Of a stretch of DNA of 64,000 bases, positions 17,335 to 26,013 are shown piece by piece (position 1 is the stretch's first letter; every line of letters starts with the position of its first letter). The notes under the pieces are model-generated. The model did not search any database, was not told where the DNA came from, and saw only the letters and a list, made by a program, of their open reading frames with translations. The position numbers were made by a program, and so were the translations under genes. The stretch is from Porphyromonas macacae DSM 20710 = JCM 13914 (GTDB lineage: Bacteria; Bacteroidota; Bacteroidia; Bacteroidales; Porphyromonadaceae): assembly GCF_000379945.1 (NCBI RefSeq), contig NZ_KB904124.1:124001-188000 (forward strand). Reading direction: 5' to 3'.

Positions 17335-19773
17335 TTAGATAAACAGATTGATATTGGCCTGTTCGGCGCGATTCATATAGGTGGCTACTCCGCCTATGGT
17401 CACTTCGTCCATCAGTTCCTCTTTACCGATGCCCATCACATCCATGGACATTTGGCAGGCAATGAACTCCACTCCGTTTGCCAATGCCTGCATACGCATG
17501 CTCTCCAAAGAGTCTACCTGTTTCTTTTTCATCACCATGCGCATCATTTTAGCTCCCAGTCCGCCCATGTTCATTTTGGAAAGTTTTAACTTACGACTGT
17601 CTTTGGGTAACATCATGCCGAACATTTTACCCCAGATATCTTTCTTCGGTTTTCTGTCCGTCATCTTTTTGATGGCATTCAGCCCCCAAAAAGTAAAGAA
17701 GACGGTTACTTTCTGTCCCGTGGCAGCCGCTCCGTTGGCCAATACAAAAGTAGCTAAAGCTTTGTCGAGATCATCGCTGAAAAGGATAAAAGTTTTACCC
17801 TTGCCCGGCGTTTTGCTTACACAAGTGCCGTCTTCCTTGCACGAAGTCTTCTCTATCGTTACGATATATTTCCCTTTGTCGATGTCCTGGCTTATCAGTC
17901 TGTGTCCGGTGGTTTCGCACCATGCTCCGGCATCCCGCACAAAACCCGGATCGGTAGCCTCTATGCGCAGCCTTTCGCCGGTTTTTATTTTTTCGATACC
18001 CTGTTTAAGTCTCAGAATGGGTCCCGGGCAGGCTATTCCGCAGGCGTTTACCTGCAAAGCCACGGTCGATGTGTCCGGATGATTGTTAGACTGCTTCTTT
18101 CCCCTCTCCTGCGCTGCCGTATTATAATCTGCCGTGGCAGTCGAATAGAGGCGATATCCTCCGATGAGGTTTCGCACATCCCGGAAACCGCTCTGGCGCA
18201 ATATGTTCGAAGCCAGATATCCTCTTAAGCCTACGGCGCAATAAATATAGACAGGTTTGTCGGTGGGTATTTCTTTCATTCTTTCTCGCATCTCCTCCAA
18301 GGGTATCGAGATGGCTCCACGGATATGCTCGATGTCGTAAGCCTGCTTCAGCCGTACGTCGATGATACTCACCTCGTTCGGGTCGGCTTTTTGCATCTCT
18401 CTCCAGTAAAGTGGCTTCAGTCTTCCGGCAAGAATGTTGTCGGCCACATAGCCAGCCATGGCCACAGGGTCTTTGGCAGATGAGAAAGGTGGGGCATAGG
18501 CTTGTTCCGTTTGTATGAGATCTTCTACGGTGCCGTTGTGTTTGATAAGTTGGGCAATGGAGTCTATCCGTTTGTCCACACCGTCTATACCTACGCATTG
18601 GGCTCCGTACAGGCGACCGTTTTCCGGATCGAATACGATTTTAAGAGTCATGGGGTAGGCATCCGGATAATATCCGGCATGGCTGTTCGGTTGCACCGTA
18701 GCTGTCAGATAGGGGATACCGTTCTGTTTGAGCGCTTTGGCGGACAGCCCCGTAGCCCCGACGGTAAGGTCGAATACCTTGGCAATGGCTGTACCGATGG
18801 CTCCTTCGTATTTTTTCCTGTTCCCGTACTTCATGTTGTCAGCCACGATGCGTGCCTGCCGATTGGCCGGGCCTGCCAGGTAGTTCGTCCATGGTTTGCC
18901 GGTGATCGGGTGAGGAAATTCAATGGCATCGCCCACGGCATAGATGTCGGGATCCGAAGTACACAGATATTCGTTTACTTTTATTCCGCGCGCTTCGCCT
19001 GTTTCCAGGCCGGCGTTTACCGCCAGTTCGGTATTCGGTCGTACCCCTATGGATAGCAATACCAGATCGGCATCCAGCTTTTCTCCCGAATCCAAAGAAA
19101 GGGAAAGAAAACCCGATTTCTCCTGAATGCTTTTCACTGCTTTTCCCAAGTACAGGCCTGCACCTTTTTCTTTCATGTGGGCATGTATGATGGCAGCCAT
19201 GGAGAAATCTATCGGTGTCATCACTTGTGGTGCCATTTCCACCACATCGACGCGAATGCCTTTTTCGTGAAGGTTTTCGGCCATCTCCAACCCAATGAAG
19301 CCTCCGCCTACTACGATGGCATGCTTGACGTTGTGCTCATCTATGTAGCTTTTAATGGCATCGGTGTCTGCCACGTTGCGCAGGGTGAAAACACCGGGGC
19401 TGTTCACTCCCGGCAGGGGAGGTACAACGGGCAGAGCACCGGGTGAAAGTAATAATTTATCATAGTTTTCGGTATATTTCGTTCCATCGGCTCTCAGTAC
19501 TTCCACTTGCTTGTTCGTGCGGTCTATACGGGTCACTTCGCTTTTTACACGAACGTCGAAGTTGAATAGTTCGGCGAAAGAGGCCGGTGTCTGCACAAAG
19601 AGATTTTCTCTGTCTTCTATCACACCGCCTATATAATAAGGCAGTCCGCAATTTGCGTAAGAGATATATTCTCCTTTCTCAAATAATACGATCTCCGCCT
19701 TTTCATCTATTCTTCTCAATCTGGCTGCGGCTGTAGCACCGCCGGCTACACCGCCCACAATTACATACTTCAT
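17335..19773 (-). CDS. CoA-disulfide reductase-type flavoprotein fused to rhodanese, TusA and DsrE-like domains
   Basis: 812 residues, four modules in one chain. Residues 1-450: FAD/NAD(P)H pyridine nucleotide-disulfide reductase of the CoA-disulfide/NADH-persulfide reductase group, with GGVAGGATAAARLRR at the start and single redox Cys42 in SYANCGLPYY. Residues 465-550: rhodanese with active Cys512 (YIYCAVGLRG). Residues 572-645: TusA-like domain, ACPGPILRLKQ with Cys582. Residues 658-812: DsrE/F-like domain with Cys773 (FIACQMSMD). The cysteines form a plausible relay in which sulfane sulfur moves between domains and is reduced with NAD(P)H. Cytoplasmic. It is followed at 15 bp by a MarR gene. 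Related long fusions are known in Bacteroidales and clostridia, but their natural substrate is not settled. Confidence 0.93.
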   Translation of the reverse strand: MKYVIVGGVAGGATAAARLRRIDEKAEIVLFEKGEYISYANCGLPYYIGGVIEDRENLFVQTPASFAELFNFDVRVKSEVTRIDRTNKQVEVLRADGTKYTENYDKLLLSPGALPVVPPLPGVNSPGVFTLRNVADTDAIKSYIDEHNVKHAIVVGGGFIGLEMAENLHEKGIRVDVVEMAPQVMTPIDFSMAAIIHAHMKEKGAGLYLGKAVKSIQEKSGFLSLSLDSGEKLDADLVLLSIGVRPNTELAVNAGLETGEARGIKVNEYLCTSDPDIYAVGDAIEFPHPITGKPWTNYLAGPANRQARIVADNMKYGNRKKYEGAIGTAIAKVFDLTVGATGLSAKALKQNGIPYLTATVQPNSHAGYYPDAYPMTLKIVFDPENGRLYGAQCVGIDGVDKRIDSIAQLIKHNGTVEDLIQTEQAYAPPFSSAKDPVAMAGYVADNILAGRLKPLYWREMQKADPNEVSIIDVRLKQAYDIEHIRGAISIPLEEMRERMKEIPTDKPVYIYCAVGLRGYLASNILRQSGFRDVRNLIGGYRLYSTATADYNTAAQERGKKQSNNHPDTSTVALQVNACGIACPGPILRLKQGIEKIKTGERLRIEATDPGFVRDAGAWCETTGHRLISQDIDKGKYIVTIEKTSCKEDGTCVSKTPGKGKTFILFSDDLDKALATFVLANGAAATGQKVTVFFTFWGLNAIKKMTDRKPKKDIWGKMFGMMLPKDSRKLKLSKMNMGGLGAKMMRMVMKKKQVDSLESMRMQALANGVEFIACQMSMDVMGIGKEELMDEVTIGGVATYMNRAEQANINLFI

Positions 19774-20124
19774 ATCGCTGCTTTTTTGCTTTTATGTGAC
19801 AAAGATATAAATATTTTCCATTGGAAATAAATTTTCAAAGAAAATATTTTCAGTGAAGAAGAAAAAATATTTCGAAGAATAAACAGCCATAGGCTTATAT
19901 TATAATGTGTAAAAAGTTCGAATGGTTGGGATTTTTTTTAGCTATATGAGCCGTTTTTTCTTAGGCATTTGTGTCTGATTCATTGGAAAACATCCGGTTA
20001 TCTCTTTGCGGTATCGTGTAAATCTGTATTGAAAAACCTTTCAAAAATCATTTTTTTTGAGGTCTCGCCCGGTAAAAAAAACGCTTTCCCTAAGTCGCTT
20101 ATACTAAGGCTTTTGCTGCAAATG

Positions 20125-20187
20125 AAAATTCTCTGCCTGATGGTTGAAAATTCTTCAGGCAAAGAATTTTCAACCAAGTTAACTTGG
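20125..20187 (+). repeat. Palindromic intergenic repeat, copy R2 (rearranged)
   Basis: The left arm AAATTCTCTGCCTGATGG and GTTGAAAATTCTTCAGGC are intact. The central block seen in R1, R3 and R4 is missing: the sequence passes straight to AATTTTCAACC and then CCAAGTTAACTTGG, a perfect 14-base palindrome. It is embedded in a 575-bp intergenic stretch (19774-20348) that otherwise shows only an AT-rich sequence and a promoter-like site. Confidence 0.8.
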
Positions 20188-20297
20188 TTTTTTATTTTCC
20201 TTAACAAGAATTTCTCGTCTCCTTAAGGAAGTAAAATTCGGACCTTTTAGAATGGTTTTGAACCCTCGGTGAAATTCAAGGTTAATCGGGAAACATC

Positions 20298-20305
20298 TAT
20301 CTTTG
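20298..20305 (+). promoter_or_regulatory. Putative -7 element for the sialidase gene
   Basis: TATCTTTG matches TAnnTTTG exactly, 43 bp before the sialidase ATG. No good TTTG is seen at the usual 19-21 base distance upstream. Confidence 0.45.
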
Positions 20306-20348
20306 CCCGGAAGAGTAAAAAAACGAATAAACTAAAGATACTTGCACA

Positions 20349-21896
20349 ATGAACTCCTTACTTTCTGCGCGCAACGCTTTTTTATTAAGTCTGCTAATGG
20401 CTTTTTCCCTTCCTGTTGCGGCACGACAAAAGACAAAAGAGATAACCGGATTATACATTCAACCGACCAATGCGAGCCTTATCGGACGTGGCCCCGATCA
20501 GGCCGTGGCATCGATAACCTTTTCACCCCAAACCGGACTTCCTCAAACGATTACGGTGAAATTGGAGGGCTCGACCGATATACGAGACATCGAACGGGCA
20601 ACGCTGTATCTCAGCGACAGGGCCGACCGTTTTGACCCGCGCAGCCTGCACACGGCTATCGCCATGGCAAAACCGGCCGGAAATCGGCTGACTTTTTCCA
20701 CAAAATTTGCCCGGAAAACAAACACACATAAGGTGACACTGTGGCTTTGTCTGGATATCGCCGGGACGGCAAGAGAGGGAAATGCTGTAAAAACCTCTTT
20801 CCTGAGCATAGATGCCTTGCCTGTTGCCGATGCTCCCACAACCGAGCATACCATCGTACCCATGCGTACCCTGGTCTGGATGCCGGGCGATGACGGATCC
20901 GTAAGCTACCGTATACCGGGTATTGTAACCTGTGCCGACGGCACGTTGGTGGCCTGTGCCGATAAACGCAAAAACCACTCGGGAGATTTGCCGGCAGACA
21001 TCGATGTGCTGGTCAAACGAAGTTCGGATGGCGGCAAAACCTGGAGCGAACCGATAACTGTGGCTAAGGGTACTCCGGATTACGGTTACGGCGATGCAGC
21101 AATGGCTATCAGCGGCAACACGATTACGATGGTGATGGTGGGAGGCAATGGTTTGTGGCACAGCAATCCCCGAAAGATGCAGGAAATGTTCGTATGCCGG
21201 AGCACGGATGGCGGTAAAACCTGGACAGAACCGAGGAATATAACCGCTCAGGTTTACCGGGGAAAGAACCGGCCTGGTGGTTTCTTTGCCTCAGGACGAG
21301 GGTTGGTTACAAGCGATGGTACAATTGTATTTGTAGCCGCCATGCGCACTTCTGCCGAATGGGGAGGACCATTGGAAAACATATTGGTGTATAGCCGCGA
21401 TGAGGGCAAAACATGGCTGACGTCCGATGCGCTGCGCAACAACGGAGACGAATCGAAAGTGGTGGAGCTGGCAGACGGACGTCTTTTGGTGAGCAGCAGA
21501 AATCGCGATGCCAACCCGAATCCGCGCTCTTATGCCTTGACGGCAGACTTGGGTAAAACATGGACACCCCTTGCCCGATGGGAAGATATGACGGGAACCA
21601 ACTGCAATGGGGCAATCATTCGCTACTCCGCGAAAAACAGCGGTGCCGAAAGTCGGATACTGCTGCATACATTGCCGGCAGATAAAGACCGGGTTAATCT
21701 TACCCTCTTCGTAAGTAAAGACAGCGGTAAAACATGGCCTTACAGAAAAACGATTTGCAGAGGCGAATCGGCTTACAGCTCATTGACCATTCTGCCCAAT
21801 GGCAACATCGGCATATTGAGCGAAGAAGACGATCAGATCGCCTACGATATCTGGTTTACGGAGGTTTCTTTGGACTGGTTGCTGTCTGAGAAATAG
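20349..21896 (+). CDS. Exo-alpha-sialidase (GH33 neuraminidase)
   Basis: 515 residues. A signal peptide (to about residue 26) precedes a beta-sandwich of about 140 residues typical of Bacteroidales sialidases, then the six-bladed propeller. The first arginine of the triad is in YRIPG (Arg188). Asp boxes are SSDGGKTW (225-232), STDGGKTW, SRDEGKTW, TADLGKTW and SKDSGKTW. A GDLPADID acid/base loop, Glu368 (ESKVVEL) and Tyr476 (SAYSSL) fit the catalytic residues. It releases terminal sialic acid from host glycoproteins, probably in the periplasm or at the outer membrane. No T9SS-type C-terminal domain and no sialic acid lyase or transporter genes are in the window. Confidence 0.95.
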   Translation: MNSLLSARNAFLLSLLMAFSLPVAARQKTKEITGLYIQPTNASLIGRGPDQAVASITFSPQTGLPQTITVKLEGSTDIRDIERATLYLSDRADRFDPRSLHTAIAMAKPAGNRLTFSTKFARKTNTHKVTLWLCLDIAGTAREGNAVKTSFLSIDALPVADAPTTEHTIVPMRTLVWMPGDDGSVSYRIPGIVTCADGTLVACADKRKNHSGDLPADIDVLVKRSSDGGKTWSEPITVAKGTPDYGYGDAAMAISGNTITMVMVGGNGLWHSNPRKMQEMFVCRSTDGGKTWTEPRNITAQVYRGKNRPGGFFASGRGLVTSDGTIVFVAAMRTSAEWGGPLENILVYSRDEGKTWLTSDALRNNGDESKVVELADGRLLVSSRNRDANPNPRSYALTADLGKTWTPLARWEDMTGTNCNGAIIRYSAKNSGAESRILLHTLPADKDRVNLTLFVSKDSGKTWPYRKTICRGESAYSSLTILPNGNIGILSEEDDQIAYDIWFTEVSLDWLLSEK

Positions 21897-21921
21897 ATGC
21901 ACCGGACAGACAGTAAAATAA

Positions 21922-21955
21922 AAAACCAACGGCCGATTTCAGAGCCGTTGGTTTT
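21922..21955. terminator. Bidirectional terminator between sialidase and cydB
   Basis: AAAACCAACGGC / GCCGTTGGTTTT stem with a short loop, followed by CTTTTTG on the plus strand and preceded by A runs that serve the minus strand. Confidence 0.85.
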
Positions 21956-22022
21956 CTTTTTGTATGACAGGCAAAGTGCGGAAAGAGCCGGAACTCAAAA
22001 GGTCGCACCTTTCGAGCTCGTT

Positions 22023-23189
22023 TCAATAAGAAGCATTGCTCGAATCGGACATTTCCTGTTTGGTAATCTTGCGCAGGTCGAGTGCACGCCAGGCATAGAA
22101 AATATAAGCCAGCACAAACGGTATCAATAACGACACGATACTCATGGCTTTCAATGTAAAAGGACTGGAGGAGCTGTTTCTGATAGTCAGCGAACTCTGC
22201 AGGTCATGAAGAGAGGGGTAATAAGACGTATTATTCCAACCGGCCACAAGGAACAGTGCCAGCACAGTGAGCACCACACCCGTTCCCTCAAACCAGATAC
22301 CTTTGGTAAAGTTTTTATTCATCACGGTTTTACCGATACCGAAAAGCACCAATACCACACCGATCAGGAACAGAGCCGATACTACGGGCATTTGCAGGAA
22401 GTTATTCAAGTATTTGAATGATTCCATGGAAACCGTTCCCGTTGCAGGATCTACGGCAAAACCTTTGGTCGTAAACAAAAATCCGATATAAGCCAGGAAA
22501 AATACCAGAAAAGCCCCTGCATTCTTGAATAAACGCCTGTTGGCTTCGGTGCGCAGACGCACGTCGTTGATATTGTTGATGAAATACAAAAGGGCTGTGG
22601 TGCGCGACAGGAAGAAAACAGCCACGCCCAGTACCAGATTCCAGGGATTGAATACGGCCTCCAGTCCATGCAGCATAAAGCCTTTGTACGGAACCCACTG
22701 TGAAATGACTTGGCTGCCACCGGTAAGATCCAGAATAGAGGCCTTATTAACCGTAAAATAAGAGCCGGTAAAGAATGTAGATACCGCTACGCCCAAAAGA
22801 AGCGGGCCGAGCACGCCATTGAGGAACAAAAAGACCTGATAGGTTTTACTGCCCCAGACGTTGCCGTGCTTGTTTTGATACTCGTAAGATACGGCCTGAA
22901 TAACAAAACAAAGAAGTACAAGCATCCACACCCAGTAGGCTCCACCGAAACTGGTGGAATAGAACAACGGGAATGACGCAAAGAAAGCTCCGCCGAAGGT
23001 GACCAGTGTGGTGAAAGTGAACTCCCACTTGCGGCCGGTGGAGTTGACCAGCATCTTACGATCCATCGGCTCTTTGCCCAGACTGAAAATCAACGACTGC
23101 CCCCCTTGTACGAACAGAAGAAAAACCAACAGGGCTCCCAGGAGAGAAATCAGAAACCACCAATATTCCTGCATTAATGAATAATCCAT
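22023..23189 (-). CDS. cydB: Cytochrome bd oxidase subunit II
   Basis: 388 residues with about nine transmembrane helices. It starts EYWWFLISLLGALLVFLLFV. The segments GRKWEFTFTTLVTFGGAFFA and SYEYQNKHG fit the bacteroidal CydB family, and AGWNNTSYYPS near the end is a familiar quinol-oxidase signature. It is the partner of CydA in the high-affinity bd quinol:oxygen oxidoreductase of the inner membrane. The gap from cydA is 43 bp. Full length. Confidence 0.96.
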   Translation of the reverse strand: MDYSLMQEYWWFLISLLGALLVFLLFVQGGQSLIFSLGKEPMDRKMLVNSTGRKWEFTFTTLVTFGGAFFASFPLFYSTSFGGAYWVWMLVLLCFVIQAVSYEYQNKHGNVWGSKTYQVFLFLNGVLGPLLLGVAVSTFFTGSYFTVNKASILDLTGGSQVISQWVPYKGFMLHGLEAVFNPWNLVLGVAVFFLSRTTALLYFINNINDVRLRTEANRRLFKNAGAFLVFFLAYIGFLFTTKGFAVDPATGTVSMESFKYLNNFLQMPVVSALFLIGVVLVLFGIGKTVMNKNFTKGIWFEGTGVVLTVLALFLVAGWNNTSYYPSLHDLQSSLTIRNSSSSPFTLKAMSIVSLLIPFVLAYIFYAWRALDLRKITKQEMSDSSNASY

Positions 23190-23232
23190 AATTTTTCTTT
23201 TTTAATGGTTAATGTATCGCTTCGGAAAGCTC

Positions 23233-24828
23233 TTATTTTGCTGCAATTCTCTTTTCTTCCACCGGGCCGTGCTTGATAGCCTTGAACATGATGTTCAATT
23301 CGGCAATCAACAGAATGGTGAAGAGAACAAGGAAGACAGTAAAGGTCAGCATGACCGATGAGGCCTCCAACTTGGAAACGGCTGCCTGCAATGGTAAAAG
23401 ATTTTGAATAGCCCATGGCTGACGCCCCACCTCGGCTACCACCCAGCCACTCTGACTGCAAAGGTAAACCAACGGTACGGCAATGATATTGACGATGTGG
23501 AACCAGCGAAGTTTGATGTAATGCTCGGGTTTGCGGATGAAAAACAGCATCAGGACGAAGAGCAGAATGAAGAGTGTGCCCAGACCGACCATGATACGGA
23601 AGGAGTAATAAGTGATAGGTACATTGGGCACAAGTTCGTTTTTATCCTTGATATATCCGTAGCCGAAATAAGAGAAATTGGCGTTCAGCTCTTCACGACT
23701 TTTCGCCATGGATGCTTCATCGCCCTGCTCTTTGGCTTTGATATACTCATTCAAAGCATTGATGGCCACGCGTCCCTTAGCCATTTTTTCTTCGGCAGAG
23801 ATGGCCAAGGTGCCGTCGGGCAGATAAAAACCTCCGTTGAGCAGATTGGTGATGCCCGGCACATAGCCGTCTGTGGTGCGCGTACTTAAAAGAGAAAGCA
23901 TCTTGGGAACCTTGATATTGAAGAAGAACGGATCCACACCGTCTTCTGCGGTTTTTTTAGCAGGATTCAATACTCCGAAAACACTCAGAGCCTGGCCTTT
24001 CCCATCCAACGTTTTATTGTCCGGAGTGTTGCTGCCACTGTCGTAAAGCGCTTCCATGGCCGCGAATTTCATCGGCTGGCGATCTGCTATGATATATGCG
24101 CTGGAGTCTCCGGTGTAAACGGTGAGTAAAATAGCCAACAGTCCGAATGGCGCCACCAGCTTGAGATTTTTCAATGCAAACTCCTTATTGCGATTGCGGA
24201 GCAGATACCACGAACAGATACCGGCTGCCACAACGGCACCGAGTACCCAGGCCGAAAGCGTGGTGTGGAAAAATTTGTTGATGGCTACCGGTGAAAGAGC
24301 CACAGCCCAGAAGTCCGACATTTCGCTTCTTACCGTATCCGGGTTGAATTCCATGCCGACGGGAGATTGCATCCAACTGTTCGCCACCAGTATCCATACG
24401 GCAGAAATGGTGGCGCCGATTACCGTTAACCAGGTGGAAGTAAGGTGAAAGCCTTTGCTTACTTTCTCCCAGCCAAAGAACATGACGGCAATAAATGTGG
24501 CTTCCATGAAGAATGCCAGGATACCCTCAATGGCGAGCGGGGCGCCGAAAATATCTCCTACGAACCAGCTGTAGTTAGACCAGTTCGTTCCGAACTGGAA
24601 TTCGAGGATCAAACCCGTAGCGACTCCAATGGCAAAATTGATACCGAAAATCTTTTGCCAGAATTTGGCCGAGGATTTCCAAAAAAGGTTGCCCGTGCGA
24701 TAATAACGGGTTTCGGCCAAAGACATGATAATGCCCAAACCAAGGGTCAGCGGTACGAACAGCCAGTGATACATAGCCGTTAGTGCAAATTGAGCCCTCG
24801 ACCAATTAAGTAATGATTCTAAATCCAT
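23233..24828 (-). CDS. cydA: Cytochrome bd oxidase subunit I
   Basis: 531 residues from the ATG at 24828; an in-frame TTG lies two codons earlier. It holds the haems and the quinol site of the bd oxidase. His21 (AMYHWLFVPLT) matches the b595 ligand and His188 (NKFFHTTLSAW) the b558 ligand. The GRQPW motif that follows the Q-loop is present (VGRQPWAIQ). An insertion of about 150 residues, with many Lys and Glu, between the two halves forms the long periplasmic Q-loop. In an anaerobe this enzyme scavenges oxygen and supports growth at nanomolar O2. It follows the DUF4492 gene and precedes cydB. Confidence 0.96.
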   Translation of the reverse strand: MDLESLLNWSRAQFALTAMYHWLFVPLTLGLGIIMSLAETRYYRTGNLFWKSSAKFWQKIFGINFAIGVATGLILEFQFGTNWSNYSWFVGDIFGAPLAIEGILAFFMEATFIAVMFFGWEKVSKGFHLTSTWLTVIGATISAVWILVANSWMQSPVGMEFNPDTVRSEMSDFWAVALSPVAINKFFHTTLSAWVLGAVVAAGICSWYLLRNRNKEFALKNLKLVAPFGLLAILLTVYTGDSSAYIIADRQPMKFAAMEALYDSGSNTPDNKTLDGKGQALSVFGVLNPAKKTAEDGVDPFFFNIKVPKMLSLLSTRTTDGYVPGITNLLNGGFYLPDGTLAISAEEKMAKGRVAINALNEYIKAKEQGDEASMAKSREELNANFSYFGYGYIKDKNELVPNVPITYYSFRIMVGLGTLFILLFVLMLFFIRKPEHYIKLRWFHIVNIIAVPLVYLCSQSGWVVAEVGRQPWAIQNLLPLQAAVSKLEASSVMLTFTVFLVLFTILLIAELNIMFKAIKHGPVEEKRIAAK

Positions 24829-24937
24829 AGACAACTTTTTTATTTATAGTAATATCTTGACTTTTTTCTGTTCGGAGTAAAAAGTTTTTGAGCCGATGTC
24901 TTACGGCATAAGGCATCTCTGTTTACGTTTCTCCTAC

Positions 24938-25195
24938 TTACCGTTTAATCTTCCTGTCTACCAGTTGCTCCTGTACGTATTTAGCCCTCCCATCCCTGTC
25001 TTGAGCTTGTTGGCCAAGGAAATTAGGGAAGAAGAAGGCTCTCAGAATAGCAAACATGATAAAAAGTTTGACCAAAATAATCAGCCAAAGCACACGACCC
25101 GTGCCGGACATATTCTTAAATCCCGAAACATAAAATCGCCATACGCGGCTGAACGGGTTGCCGTTTTTTATCGTTTTTATCGGTGTTTCCTGCAT
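24938..25195 (-). CDS. DUF4492 single-span membrane protein linked to cytochrome bd
   Basis: 85 residues: a basic N-terminus with RVWRFYVSGFKNM, one transmembrane helix (LWLIILVKLFIMFAILRAFFF), then a charged tail. This fits the DUF4492 family, whose genes lie next to cydAB in Bacteroidota and in some Campylobacterota. It is the first gene of the cyd cluster, 109 bp ahead of cydA. By analogy with the small subunits CydX and CydH of other bd oxidases, it may be a structural or assembly subunit, but that role is inference. Confidence 0.82.
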   Translation of the reverse strand: MQETPIKTIKNGNPFSRVWRFYVSGFKNMSGTGRVLWLIILVKLFIMFAILRAFFFPNFLGQQAQDRDGRAKYVQEQLVDRKIKR

Positions 25196-25262
25196 CTGTA
25201 TTCAATACTTGTTTTAATCGAAAAATGAATTTCTGCCATTCGGTTGATATTCTTCATCGGAA

Positions 25263-25270
25263 CAAATATA
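25263..25270 (-). promoter_or_regulatory. Putative -7 element of the DUF4492-cydAB operon
   Basis: On the minus strand TATATTTG matches TAnnTTTG exactly, 68 bp before the DUF4492 ATG. The -33 element is weak. Confidence 0.45.
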
Positions 25271-25323
25271 GAACAATACACGAATAAATTAGCTTAAAAA
25301 AGACCTGAATAAGAAAAAATAAG

Positions 25324-25340
25324 TTCAATATAATATTGAA
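25324..25340. promoter_or_regulatory. 17-base palindrome TTCAATATAATATTGAA, possible operator
   Basis: Perfect dyad around a central A. It is centred about 66 bp upstream of the putative -7 box of the cyd operon, which is roughly where dimeric activators bind. It does not match the FNR consensus TTGATnnnnATCAA. Function is inference. Confidence 0.4.
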
Positions 25341-25420
25341 ATAAACAAATTTCAATCAATCTTGTGTCCGCAGAACCGTTTCTGAGATTTGAATAAAATA
25401 GAATAACAGCACCTCTAACC

Positions 25421-25864
25421 TTATTCGACGGATTCGGGCATAATCTTGGATGAATTTTGACGGCAGGAGAATAATTCATTTGTTTTTTTACGGGCTTTCT
25501 CCTGAATTTCGGGTGTTATTTTCTTCTTTAATATATTCAAGACCAGCATAGCCACCGCAATATCGTCACTAAAGCCTACGGCTGTAAGAAAAACATCCGG
25601 AATCAAATCCATCGGAAAAACAAAATAACCCAAAGCGCCTATAACCATCGCTTTTTCCTTTAGAGAGAGGTTTGCGTCTTTATCCTTAACCAAATAATAA
25701 AGAGAAAGCATTTCGTTGGCGGCAGCTTTGCCTATACTGGCCAACACGCGGAGGAGTTTGTTATTAAAAGAGCTTTCCTTATAATAGCGTTGATATTGGG
25801 ACAAATCTCTGACTATCTGAGGCAACCCCCAAAGAAGGCTATAAGGTATTCTAAACTTTTTCAT
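25421..25864 (-). CDS. DUF1232 (YkvA-like) membrane protein
   Basis: 147 residues. The centre carries the family signature: a charged helix (LVKDKDANLSLKEKAMVIGA), then GYFVFPMDLIPDVFLTAVGF (about residues 78-98), where the 'P.DLIPD' turn is diagnostic, and DDIAVAMLVL. The protein probably has two short hydrophobic helices and associates with the inner membrane. The role of the family is not established. It is on the same strand as the cyd genes but 225 bp away, with a likely promoter of the cyd genes in between. Confidence 0.88.
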   Translation of the reverse strand: MKKFRIPYSLLWGLPQIVRDLSQYQRYYKESSFNNKLLRVLASIGKAAANEMLSLYYLVKDKDANLSLKEKAMVIGALGYFVFPMDLIPDVFLTAVGFSDDIAVAMLVLNILKKKITPEIQEKARKKTNELFSCRQNSSKIMPESVE

Positions 25865-25945
25865 TGGCCTGTATTTATAGAATATATCTATTGAAATATA
25901 GAAAAATTATATCAATAAAGAAACAGAATCTTAGCTCTAAAAGTT

Positions 25946-25953
25946 TATCTTTG
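25946..25953 (+). promoter_or_regulatory. Putative -7 element for the ECF sigma gene
   Basis: TATCTTTG, an exact TAnnTTTG match, 60 bp before the sigma factor start. The -33 region is weak. Confidence 0.4.
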
Positions 25954-26013
25954 TTAAAAAGGTTCAGGATTTATTCTGACTCCCAATTATCAACACATTA
26001 AATAAGACACCGT

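Noticed and set aside
18122-18598. 158-residue frame inside the sulfur-relay fusion
   Set aside because: Shadow reading; the main frame has four complete domains here.
19998-20207. Minus-strand frame through repeat copy R2
   Set aside because: Reads the repeat and AT-rich flanks; no family signs, no promoter.
20349-21896. Type IX secretion C-terminal domain on the sialidase
   Set aside because: The chain ends right after the last propeller strand (VSLDWLLSEK); no extra C-terminal sandwich.
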